This document shows positions 27,901 through 35,226 of a stretch of 64,000 bases of DNA, piece by piece. The stretch's first letter is position 1. Each line of letters opens with the position of its first letter. A program made the translations under genes and the position numbers. Under the pieces are notes generated by a model, which was not told the DNA's origin, did not search any database, and worked only from the letters and a program-made list of their open reading frames with translations. The stretch is from Pseudoalteromonas tunicata (GTDB lineage: Bacteria; Pseudomonadota; Gammaproteobacteria; Enterobacterales; Alteromonadaceae): positions 226,001 through 290,000 of the forward strand of contig NZ_CP011032.1 in assembly GCF_002310815.1 (NCBI RefSeq), read 5' to 3'.

Positions 27901-28505
27901 CGGTAGAATTACTTGAAGAAATGCCACTTATGCGTAGCGAAGATCAGCAATATATTCATTACCGCAAAGGCTCAGTGGTGATGATGTCGCTTAAAGACCG
28001 CTTAGGTGAAACGCGATTAAATCATGCATTAAAAGCGTTTTTAGCACATTATCAATATCAAAGTTCACCTTATCCAACGACGTTAGACTTAATGGCGTAT
28101 ATCAATCAAGATACAACAGAAAGTGAAAAACAGTTTGTTAGTAACTTATTTGAATACATAACGTTATATGATTTAAAAACTACGGATGTGGCAATAGCAG
28201 AGCAAGTTGATGCTAACGGTTTTTATGATGTCACTTTAACCGTTGAGGCCAAATTACAACGTGCTAATGGCCAAGGTAAAGAAACCGAAGTTGCCTTTTC
28301 GGATAAAGTGGATATTGGTTTATTTAATGCCGATCCGGATGATTTAACCGTCGGTAGCAATGTCTTGTATTTAGAAAAACATACCATTAAAAGCGGTACC
28401 AATGTTATTAGTATAAAAGTCAAAGAAAAACCGCTTTATGCAGGAGTCGATCCCTTTATTAAGCTCGTTGATCGCGACAGTGGAGATAACATCAAAAAGT
28501 TATAA
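24924..28505 (+). CDS. ABC permease fused to an M1-like metallopeptidase domain
   Basis: 1193 residues. Residues 1-580 hold about twelve membrane helices in two ABC2-type permease halves joined by a cytoplasmic linker near 270-310. From about 590 a large extracytoplasmic region begins, with beta-rich N part (VDIYPYQRRLTAQADIVVKN) like M1 N-domains, then the zinc site HEVAHQWWGH (His933, Glu934, His937) and Glu957 in IISESLSQYSALM. The GxMEN motif that fixes peptide N-termini in true M1 aminopeptidases is absent; the region reads IIEFPGYQSFAQSFANT. So it is probably an active zinc peptidase of altered specificity tied to transport. Substrate unknown. Ends at a shared terminator. Confidence 0.9.
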   Translation: MLAKMFMFEWRYFVRQPSFYVTSLIFFLLTFFATVSDNVRIGGGGNVLYNGPFSIAQTLVIMSLFAMFLVVNFVASTATRNDTSKMSELLYSKPINPFTYQLGRFFGSFAVVLTVFSFVPLGILLGTLIGGATGWVDVERLGETHLSYYFTAFFYLSVPTLFVLSCFFYAVAIRFRSMMAVYLSAVALFILYTISGQFLSEPEYRTLAALVDPFAFNTLAEVTRYWTMFDKNNTAIEMSGVLLENRALWAVIGIVIMALFGGFRNLERLPKGKKVKQAKQTQSDFSQLLGSNVSHRSGPIDNVSQLIHRTKFEIKQVVFSAPFLILGALTIFLLVAPLIDPQGMFGTPNWPLTQIMVELIADSTGMLMLIVLAYYSAEIVWRERGSGMGDIIDSMPVKNITFWLSKLIAICLVMTLLYVFGLLVTISNQFVQGYSNFELSQYVISLGYVNLVPLFMTAVLAFFLQVVSPNKYVGMMLFVLYIISTIVLSNFGFSHNMFHFSQAPAVLYSDINGYGTYLTAHSWYLVYWGAFTVVLAALGYGLWHRGPAQSLKVRLSHLGYQLAPAGKVAVAAGLVVFVTSGSYIYYNTRVLNEFMVQDDREQLQADYEKKYVQYKDAQIPTITSTKVNVDIYPYQRRLTAQADIVVKNTSDQVIERFLVSRPSDYVRQWDVKIDGGNIVKHDTQFNTGWFEFEQPLQPGETRSGQLSVSRESHGFTDGNEDVKLVQNGTFLNNYELFPNFGYSENFQLRDRHKRRQHDLEPLQRANKLEDSAYYNESFFGKGVGFIDFEATITTAEDQFAIAPGYLQSESVANGRRTFHYKMDAPMVNFYSVMSAKLERKHEQYKDIDIEVYYHKDHGMNVDRMIESVRDSIDYFTANFGPYQHKQMRIIEFPGYQSFAQSFANTVPYSEKIGFITDLRDPENIDPVYYVTAHEVAHQWWGHQVGAANVQGSAIISESLSQYSALMIMEKKYGEDKIRKFLKYELDRYLRGRTVELLEEMPLMRSEDQQYIHYRKGSVVMMSLKDRLGETRLNHALKAFLAHYQYQSSPYPTTLDLMAYINQDTTESEKQFVSNLFEYITLYDLKTTDVAIAEQVDANGFYDVTLTVEAKLQRANGQGKETEVAFSDKVDIGLFNADPDDLTVGSNVLYLEKHTIKSGTNVISIKVKEKPLYAGVDPFIKLVDRDSGDNIKKL

Positions 28506-28527
28506 CCATAGATAAACTTGTTTAGTT

Positions 28528-28571
28528 AAAGCAACAATCAGCAGTTTTTTACTATTGATTGTTGCTTTTTT
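28528..28571. terminator. Bidirectional terminator
   Basis: Stem AAAGCAACAATC / GATTGTTGCTTT around a 17-base loop, with T-runs on both strands, between the ABC-peptidase gene and the convergent GNAT gene. Confidence 0.8.
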
Positions 28572-28586
28572 ATTGGGTGTTTTTGA

Positions 28587-29039
28587 TTAGTGATCGGTTA
28601 ACTTTAGGTAATAACTTTTAAATTGGTCTTCTAGCTTATACCCCAAAGAGAGGTAAAGTTTTTGCGCTTCAGTATTGGTGTGATGAGTTTCTAAGGTTAA
28701 GCTGGTAGCCGCGGTTTCGATAGCCATGGCTTTGGCTTTATCTAATAGAGCCTTACCTACGCCTTTACCGCGACATGACTCTAACACAAATAAGTCGTTT
28801 AAAATCCAACTGCGTTTTGCCGAAATTGATGAAAAAGAAGGGTATAACTGGACAAAGCCACAGATTTTGTTGTCATCCTCTTTTGCGACAAATATGACAG
28901 ACTCATTTGCTGCAATACGCTCAGTCAAAAATGCTTTAGCTAAATTATGATCACTTGGCTGGAGGTAAAATTGTCTATATTGATCAAATAAAATTGCCAA
29001 TTCACTAATGTCGGGTAAATAGGCACGTTGGATAATCAT
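28587..29039 (-). CDS. GNAT-family N-acetyltransferase
   Basis: 150 residues. GNAT core: WILNDLFVLESCRGKGVGKALLDKAKAMA contains the acetyl-CoA pyrophosphate loop (R/Q-x-x-G-x-G/A as RGKGVGKA), followed by LTLETHHTNTEAQKLYLSLGYKLEDQ. It transfers acetyl from acetyl-CoA to an unknown amine. Monocistronic; the substrate cannot be read from sequence or neighbours. Confidence 0.88.
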   Translation of the reverse strand: MIIQRAYLPDISELAILFDQYRQFYLQPSDHNLAKAFLTERIAANESVIFVAKEDDNKICGFVQLYPSFSSISAKRSWILNDLFVLESCRGKGVGKALLDKAKAMAIETAATSLTLETHHTNTEAQKLYLSLGYKLEDQFKSYYLKLTDH

Positions 29040-29503
29040 AAATCACACCTTGATTAAAATATCAAAACTCTAAACTGCAAATGCAGTTTAACCCTTTCCT
29101 TTTAACTTTGTTCTACTCTAGCGCTGTCTATGGATTGAAGACAAGATAAATAAATGGCTATTTTTTAAAGTGGAATGTTACAAAATACTTTTATCACATC
29201 AAAAGCTGTTTGCGACAAATAGTTAACAAAGGGTGGTATTTTTGACTAAAAAGTAAGGGGTAAAACCAATAAACAGGTTCGTTGGTTATTTTTTATAATG
29301 CGAATGCAAGCAAATGTGTCAGTGGTTACAGCTAGTGATATTTGGTTGTTAATTGGTTAACAACTATACAACACTTTTTTGTGATCCCAGACACACCTTG
29401 TTACCTCACAAAATTCTTTTGATACACATTCTTACGCGCATTGTATTACCTTCAAATGGTCACGTATTTATTACTTAACTAGCGCAGCAAGAGGGATTTT
29501 ATC
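29040..29503. other. Long upstream region of the DUF3718 gene
   Basis: About 460 AT-rich bases with no plausible gene. Two small dyads stand out: AAACTGCA-AA-TGCAGTTT at 29072-29089, close to the GNAT start, and GTTGTTAA-TTGG-TTAACAAC at 29345-29364, about 140 bases before the DUF3718 start. A TATAAT at 29294-29299 has no good -35. The gap is long enough for a small RNA, but none was recognised. Confidence 0.4.
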
Positions 29504-29818
29504 ATGAAACTATTTACTACCATTTTAGCTACAACTACATTACTAATCAGTGCCAATACTATGGCGCATCCACAGGTTAAACTTGAAGCTACTGATCAGT
29601 CGCCAGCAACTCAAATTTGTATGGCGGTGGCTTCTAATAAACCAATTAATTTGCTTAAAGTGTTAAAAGATAATCAAATGACCATGAAAACAGCGGTAAA
29701 AAAAGTACGTTGTAATGAGTTAACTCTAGGCGATTTTGCACAAAAGCATTCCGCAATCAAAATTGCGAATAATCTTAAACGTTATGAGCAAAAAACAGAA
29801 TTATATAGTGCTTTGTGA
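29504..29818 (+). CDS. DUF3718 exported protein
   Basis: 104 residues. Signal peptide ending at TMA-HPQ (about residue 21), then a small domain with two Cys (ICMAVAS and VRCNELTL) that probably form a disulfide, the pattern of DUF3718, common in Alteromonadales and Vibrionaceae. Function unknown. GAGGG about 8 bases before ATG supports the start. Single-gene unit with its own terminator. Confidence 0.82.
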   Translation: MKLFTTILATTTLLISANTMAHPQVKLEATDQSPATQICMAVASNKPINLLKVLKDNQMTMKTAVKKVRCNELTLGDFAQKHSAIKIANNLKRYEQKTELYSAL

Positions 29819-29886
29819 TATGTTAAATAATTGTTATTGTATTTTGTTTTGGGCATGCTATGGTTTAAATGACATTCCCAACAGTT

Positions 29887-29916
29887 AAAAAGGCGCTCAT
29901 TGTGGTGCCTTTTTTC
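29887..29916. terminator. Bidirectional terminator
   Basis: Stem AAAAGGCGC / GGTGCCTTTT (one G-T pair) with T-runs on both strands, between the DUF3718 gene and the convergent solute-binding protein gene. Confidence 0.8.
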
Positions 29917-30663
29917 TTATTGGTGTTTTAGTTTTGTCATTTGTGTTGCGATTTTTGCAATTAAAGTGTCATCAGTTTCTAGATTGAATGCCATGCAAAG
30001 CGGTTTTGGTGTTGCCGCTGCAATTGCTATCTCAGGTACGACTATTTTGTCGTTTAAACCTTGAGCCTTGATATTTTCAATCATGGTAAATTCTGTGGAA
30101 GCCATATAATCAACACGGCCAGCAATCAATTTACGAAAGTTTGTCACTCCAAGGCTGCTGCTATCAACGTGCACTTGAGTATTGTGACGTAAAAAATCAT
30201 CTGCAACATCATTTTTAATAACCGCAACCGTATGTTCACTAAGCTGTGTAAGCGTTAAGTCGGCTAAATCATTGCGGCTAGCTAAGCGGAACAAAAATAT
30301 TTTTGGACTCTCTATTAGTGGGCATAACCATTTAAATTGGTCGACTCGTTCTGGAGTTTGAAAAATAGAATAAATCATGGTGTTGGGCACTTTTTTTGCC
30401 CGCTGTAGAGCTCTTACCCAAGGATAACTATGAATTTGATAACTGATATTGGCTGAACGTAGCAGTTGCTCCACCACCATAGTGGAGCGGCCAACAATCT
30501 GACCATTTTTATCAGTGTAATTAAAAGGTGGCCATTCTTCGGTTACAACGTGCAGTTGTGTTTCTGCTTGTACAGCGAATGAGCCAGAAAAAAGCAGCTT
30601 GCAGAGCAAAAAATAGACAAAAAGAGAGCGCCAATTAAGGTGTGAAAAAATGAGCATGAACAT
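29917..30663 (-). CDS. Periplasmic solute-binding protein, family 3
   Basis: 248 residues with a signal peptide of about 33. Family 3 features: LHVVTEEWPPFNYTDKNGQIVGRS, YPWVRALQRAKKVPNTMIYSIFQTPERVDQFKW, and a hinge strand HTVAVIKNDVADDFL. The WPPFNY and TPERxxxFKW phrases mark the orphan branch often found near sensor proteins. No transporter partner is adjacent. It lies divergent from a hybrid sensor kinase 125 bases away, so a role in ligand sensing for that kinase is possible but unproven. Confidence 0.8.
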   Translation of the reverse strand: MFMLIFSHLNWRSLFVYFLLCKLLFSGSFAVQAETQLHVVTEEWPPFNYTDKNGQIVGRSTMVVEQLLRSANISYQIHSYPWVRALQRAKKVPNTMIYSIFQTPERVDQFKWLCPLIESPKIFLFRLASRNDLADLTLTQLSEHTVAVIKNDVADDFLRHNTQVHVDSSSLGVTNFRKLIAGRVDYMASTEFTMIENIKAQGLNDKIVVPEIAIAAATPKPLCMAFNLETDDTLIAKIATQMTKLKHQ

Positions 30664-30788
30664 CCTCTTGGATGATGAAATGTCCGTTAGAAATTGGGCA
30701 GATACATCAATGCTTTATAAACTTAAGTTATGCTTTTATAGCACAGCAATTTTGTTATGATAAACCTAACATTGGTAGGGTAATCATA

Positions 30789-32945
30789 ATGCTTGAATTA
30801 AAAACGCTTTTTGTCACCAGTTTTTGCATCGTCATGGTGATGTGTTTACTTAACTTCCTCACTTGGCGCGCCAACAAAAATACACCCGGTACATTACCCT
30901 TAGTCTTTTATCCGATATTTATATTACTTGCTTTAGCTTTGTTTAAATTTCACAACCATGAGCATGGTTATGAAAATTACGCATTAAGCTTAGGTTATTT
31001 ACTGCTCTTTTCAGCCTCGGTTATTCAAGCTGTAGCATTGTGTCGTTTTTTTAAGTTTCAACATATTAGTTTGACCCTATTCTTAATTGCTACGACTTGG
31101 CTTAGTGTAACTTTTAACTGGTTTTTATTTGGTGATAATAACCTGCATGCTCGCATTTTAATTTACGACTTACAGCGCATTATTGAAGGGGTATTTTTAA
31201 GCTATTTATTCATTCGAGTGGCGCTCAAGCGTTACCCTAATGCCAGTATTATTTATTTAATCCACTGCTGTTTATTGATGGGGGTCTTTAGTCTTCGTAC
31301 TTTTTTACTTAAAGATTTAAGCGGGGAGGAAATCATAAAGGATGGTTGGTTTAGTGCAGCAGTTTTATTTATTGGCATTTTAACTCCCATGTTTTATGCC
31401 ACAGGTTTGGCGGTATTATGTAATGAACGCCGCTCTGAAAATTTAAAAAGTTTAACTGAAAAGGCGCAAAAAGATGCCGAGCTTCGAGGATTGTTTTTAT
31501 CAACCATGAGTCATGAAATTCGCACGCCTCTTAATGGTATTTTAGGCAGTGCGCAATTGATTATGAATCAGCTTTCTGATCCAAAAGGTAAGCCTTACTG
31601 CGAGGCGATTATTCACTCAGCTGAATCGCTTAATTTCTTAGTGACCCAAGTGCTCAACTATGCCACGGTCGATCAGAGCACCAGTGCCTTGTACGAAGAA
31701 GATGTTGAATTAGAACCTTGGCTAAAAAATATTTGTTTATTATCAAGCCCTATAGCCGAGCAAAAGCGATTAAAGTTTGAGCTTAATGTTAATTTACCAG
31801 ACAAGTCTTGCTATTACTTTGACCAAGAGCGTTTGCGCCAAGTATTGAGTAACTTAATTAACAATGCGATTAAGTTCACCGACCAAGGTTCGGTCAAAAT
31901 TCAAGTAGATTTATTACATTCAAAAACGTTAGAGCATACGTTGCGCTTTTCGGTGCAAGACAGTGGGCCAGGAATCGAAGATGATGACATTGAATATTTA
32001 ACCGAACCTTATGTGCAAACAAGCAGTGGTAAGAAAAAAGGCGGTACAGGACTTGGTTTGGCAATTAGTAGCCGTATTTTAGCTAAGCTTGGCAGCGTGC
32101 TTGAAATTGAAAGTGAAATCGGTAAGGGTAGTACTTTTAGTTTTAATTTAACGATTGGTCTTGGTGAACTCAGCTTAGTTGAGCAACGCCATAAATCGAA
32201 GCAATATTTAACAGGGTTAAATATCTTATTGGTGGAAGACTTGCCGCTGAATCAAAAGATTGCCATTGAACTAATGGCTATGGATGAGCACAAAGTGAAA
32301 TTAGCCGACACAGGAAAAAACGCGATTGAGTTGCTGCAACAGCATAAATTCGACGTTATTTTACTCGATATGAATTTGCCTGACATTAGCGGTCAAACGG
32401 TTTTACGTGAGCTGCAAACTATATCGCATTTAAATAGTAGCACGCCAATTTTGGCTTTTACGGCCAGTTTAAGTAAATCAGAAACCGATGAGTACGAATC
32501 ACTTGGTATAAAAGATGTGGTTGCAAAACCAATCAAACAAGAAAAATTACGCCAAGCCATCACCAACTCGCAAAAAGGGTATTTACCAATTAGTACTGTA
32601 GAGCTTAAACCTCTGCTGTACGATGTGGTCGCAGCGCACTCACTTGCGACTTCATTTAATGAAGATGAATTGTCATCTGTTTATAACGAGTTTGTTTTAT
32701 CGGCGCGAAGTAAGCTGAATCGGTGCCAAGAGATTGAGGCAACAGATCAAGATCAGTGCATTAAAATTTTACATCGCCAAGCGAGCACCGCATTACAGTT
32801 AGGTTTTAATCTCTATGGTTTAGAGCTCAAAAAATTAGAGCGTCGCTTACTCGACAAAAAAACACCGTTAGAATTTACTGAGGCCATTGAAATATGGCAG
32901 CAAAGCTTAGCGCAATATCTTAAGCATGTGCGCAGCATGTTGTAA
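30789..32945 (+). CDS. Hybrid sensor histidine kinase with receiver and Hpt-like domain
   Basis: 718 residues from ATG 30789, preferred because the protein then begins with a membrane helix (LFVTSFCIVMVMCLLNFL); an upstream ATG at 30672 would add 39 non-hydrophobic residues. About seven membrane helices to residue 225, then the kinase core: H box FLSTMSHEIRTPLNGILG (His242), N box LINNAIKF, DSGPGIEDDD and GGTGLGLAIS. A receiver follows with phospho-acceptor Asp527 (ILLDMNLPD) and Lys in VVAKPIK. The last 110 residues resemble an Hpt domain, with His662 in LHRQASTALQLG. This suggests an internal phosphorelay to a response regulator encoded elsewhere. Signal unknown; the divergent solute-binding protein is a candidate partner. 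Confidence 0.88.
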   Translation: MLELKTLFVTSFCIVMVMCLLNFLTWRANKNTPGTLPLVFYPIFILLALALFKFHNHEHGYENYALSLGYLLLFSASVIQAVALCRFFKFQHISLTLFLIATTWLSVTFNWFLFGDNNLHARILIYDLQRIIEGVFLSYLFIRVALKRYPNASIIYLIHCCLLMGVFSLRTFLLKDLSGEEIIKDGWFSAAVLFIGILTPMFYATGLAVLCNERRSENLKSLTEKAQKDAELRGLFLSTMSHEIRTPLNGILGSAQLIMNQLSDPKGKPYCEAIIHSAESLNFLVTQVLNYATVDQSTSALYEEDVELEPWLKNICLLSSPIAEQKRLKFELNVNLPDKSCYYFDQERLRQVLSNLINNAIKFTDQGSVKIQVDLLHSKTLEHTLRFSVQDSGPGIEDDDIEYLTEPYVQTSSGKKKGGTGLGLAISSRILAKLGSVLEIESEIGKGSTFSFNLTIGLGELSLVEQRHKSKQYLTGLNILLVEDLPLNQKIAIELMAMDEHKVKLADTGKNAIELLQQHKFDVILLDMNLPDISGQTVLRELQTISHLNSSTPILAFTASLSKSETDEYESLGIKDVVAKPIKQEKLRQAITNSQKGYLPISTVELKPLLYDVVAAHSLATSFNEDELSSVYNEFVLSARSKLNRCQEIEATDQDQCIKILHRQASTALQLGFNLYGLELKKLERRLLDKKTPLEFTEAIEIWQQSLAQYLKHVRSML

Positions 32946-32965
32946 TAAACGACCTATTCGAGTGT

Positions 32966-33112
32966 AAAAAACCTCAAGTTAGGATAATCAATCTATATCT
33001 GGCTGCTATTTTCAATACTATCCGCATCGAAAACCTCTGGTTAGAGATAAGTAATTTATATATTTGCTTTTAATTCAATGTATTGGTAAATATCTTATCC
33101 ATAGCTGAGGTT
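32966..33112. repeat. Three copies of a short intergenic motif
   Basis: A motif of the form AACCTC-NN-GTTAG-N-GATAA occurs at about 32967-32998 and 33030-33061 in the same orientation, with a common AAT-TATAT tail and about 63 bases apart. A third, weaker copy is inverted at 33094-33112 (AACCTC-AGCTATG-GATAAG on the minus strand). They fill the gap before the exported phosphatase gene. They could be regulator sites or a dispersed intergenic repeat. Confidence 0.4.
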
Positions 33113-33201
33113 AAATAGAGAGAAAATAGAGATAGCGTAAGTTGTATTTTACATACTGATTTGTTCTGATGAGCGACATAATCGTAAATGGAAATTGATA
33201 G

Positions 33202-34272
33202 ATGTTGCTCAGCAAAAAAATTAAATTAATCAGCCTTATTGCCAGTGTTTGCCTTAGTACAATGGTAAATGCTCAAAGTGAAGCTGAACCTACGAAAGTG
33301 CTTTATAACGACGGCCCTTATTTAATTGATGGAAAAAATGCACTCCAGCAATACTCTATAGAAAAAAATAAATTAAAGATTACCAATTATCAGGGCGCGG
33401 AACATTTTCCGGCTCAATTTCCTATCAGTAGCTCTGACATTTACCAAAATGTCGATAAAATTGCAGCCATTAGTGATATCCATGGGCAAGTTGATATTTT
33501 TATTCAACTACTTAAAAAAAATGGAGTGATTGATTCAGCTCATAATTGGCAATTTGGTAATGGGCACTTAGTTATTACTGGTGATATTTTTGACCGAGGT
33601 GATACGGTAACTGAGGCGCTGTGGCTAGTTTATAAGCTTGAACAACAAGCTGAAAAAGCGGGTGGCAAAGTACATTATTTATTGGGCAATCATGAATACA
33701 TGGTGCTGCGCGGCGATGAGCGTTATTTACATGATAAGTATCGACAAACTTTGGTACTAATGCAGCGAGATTTAAAAAGCCTCTTAGGGGCTGACACCAT
33801 TTTGGGTCGTTGGTTACGCAGCAAATCAACTATTATTAAAATTAACGATATGGTGTTTTTACATGGTGGGATTCATCAAGATTACCTCGATCTTAAGCTT
33901 AATTTAACACAAGCAAATCAACATTTCCGCGATAGCATTGGCCTAGTTAAAGCGCAAATGGTTGATAATCCGATTTACTTCACTTTACATGGTTCAACAG
34001 GCCCAGTTTGGTATCGCGGTTATTTTCGTGATGAGTACCTAACACAAGCTCAAGTTGATAGCATACTCAAAGAGCTCGAAGCTCAATATATTATCGTTGG
34101 TCATACTTCATTTGAGCAGCTAGAAACACGCTTTGATAATCGTATTATCGCCATTGATAGCTCAATTAAAAATGGTAAAAAAGGAGAGCTGTTATTGTGG
34201 CAAAAGCAGCGGTTTATGCGCGCTGACATGCAGGGAAAGCAAACAGAGTTTATTCCGCTAAAAGCGCAATAA
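33202..34272 (+). CDS. Exported Shewanella-like PPP-family phosphatase
   Basis: 356 residues. Signal peptide of about 24 residues ending NAQS. Calcineurin-type metal motifs in order: AISDIHGQVD (first motif with Ser in place of Gly), ITGDIFDRGD, LLGNHEYMVLRGD, FLHGG and IVGHT. The layout fits the Shewanella-like phosphatases, a bacterial branch of the PPP family that removes phosphate from Ser/Thr or Tyr. Acting outside the cytoplasm, its substrate is unknown. Monocistronic. Confidence 0.88.
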   Translation: MLLSKKIKLISLIASVCLSTMVNAQSEAEPTKVLYNDGPYLIDGKNALQQYSIEKNKLKITNYQGAEHFPAQFPISSSDIYQNVDKIAAISDIHGQVDIFIQLLKKNGVIDSAHNWQFGNGHLVITGDIFDRGDTVTEALWLVYKLEQQAEKAGGKVHYLLGNHEYMVLRGDERYLHDKYRQTLVLMQRDLKSLLGADTILGRWLRSKSTIIKINDMVFLHGGIHQDYLDLKLNLTQANQHFRDSIGLVKAQMVDNPIYFTLHGSTGPVWYRGYFRDEYLTQAQVDSILKELEAQYIIVGHTSFEQLETRFDNRIIAIDSSIKNGKKGELLLWQKQRFMRADMQGKQTEFIPLKAQ

Positions 34273-34292
34273 TACTAACGCTGGCAATAGTC

Positions 34293-34327
34293 ATTGAGCG
34301 AACCTCGGGTTGGTTTCGCTCAATTTT
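34293..34327 (+). terminator. Probable terminator
   Basis: Stem ATTGAGCGAACC / GGTTTCGCTCAAT with one bulged base, then TTTT, 20 bases after the phosphatase stop. Weaker T-run than the others. Confidence 0.6.
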
Positions 34328-34335
34328 AAGTTGTG

Positions 34336-35214
34336 TTACTGAGGTAGCATCACCAATATTGCGGCACCCGCTATTAAGATTAATCCGATAGTATCTTGTT
34401 TTTTAGGCGGTTGTTTTAAAAACAATACTGCAATAAGTAAGGTAAAAAATACTTCTATTTGGCCGACCGTTTTAACAAATGCGACATGTTGCAAACTCAT
34501 AGCGCTAAACCAGCCAATAGAACCAAAACAACTGGTTAAACTCACTGCAGAAGTGGTTTTACGATGATGCCATAAGTGGCTAAATGTCGACTTTTGATAA
34601 CAAAATACATACAGACTTAGCAAAATTGTTTGTAAGCTTATCACCAATAGTAAGACCCAAGCGGCACTATGAGGAAATGGTAACAAAAGAGTAATGCTGG
34701 CTTCACGAACCCATAAAGAGGTTAGCGCAAAGGCCGTACCACACGCTAAACCTAAGAGCACTGTAGGTAAATTAAGTTGTCTAATACTTTTTACGCCGCT
34801 TAAAATGAATACTGCAATGGTGCCGAGTAACACACCTAACCAACCCAACGGTGCTAAGGTGCTGCCAAAAAACCAGCTACCAATTAATGCGGCCATAACA
34901 GCTTCACTTTTTGCAAGGCCTGCGCCCACAGCATAGTTTTGTAATTTAAATAGCTTAACCATTAATGCGGTTGCAATAATTTGCATCAGTGCTGCGGCGC
35001 AGATGTAACTAAGAAATATCCAGCTAAAATCCGGGATGGTAGTGGGTATAAACCAATAAAGTAGCAGTAAATAAAGTAAAGCGATGGGGCCTGCTAAAAT
35101 AAAGCGAGCTAAAGTTACACCTAAAACGCTGACATTAGCACTGAGCTTACTTTGCAAGGCGTTACGAAACGCCTGCATAAAAGCAGCAAAAAGAGTAAAT
35201 GCAATCCACATCAT
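34336..35214 (-). CDS. EamA/DMT-family transporter
   Basis: 292 residues with ten membrane helices in two EamA repeats of about 140 residues each. Typical features: ALQSKLSANVSVLGVTLARFILAGP in the first half and SLTSCFGSIGWFSAMSLQHVAFVKTVGQIEVFFTLLIAVLFLKQPPKKQD near the end. These inner-membrane carriers export or import small metabolites; the substrate cannot be predicted. 12 bases downstream of mgtE on the same strand, so they may form one transcript. Confidence 0.9.
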   Translation of the reverse strand: MMWIAFTLFAAFMQAFRNALQSKLSANVSVLGVTLARFILAGPIALLYLLLLYWFIPTTIPDFSWIFLSYICAAALMQIIATALMVKLFKLQNYAVGAGLAKSEAVMAALIGSWFFGSTLAPLGWLGVLLGTIAVFILSGVKSIRQLNLPTVLLGLACGTAFALTSLWVREASITLLLPFPHSAAWVLLLVISLQTILLSLYVFCYQKSTFSHLWHHRKTTSAVSLTSCFGSIGWFSAMSLQHVAFVKTVGQIEVFFTLLIAVLFLKQPPKKQDTIGLILIAGAAILVMLPQ

Positions 35215-35226
35215 AACAGCGTCCTG

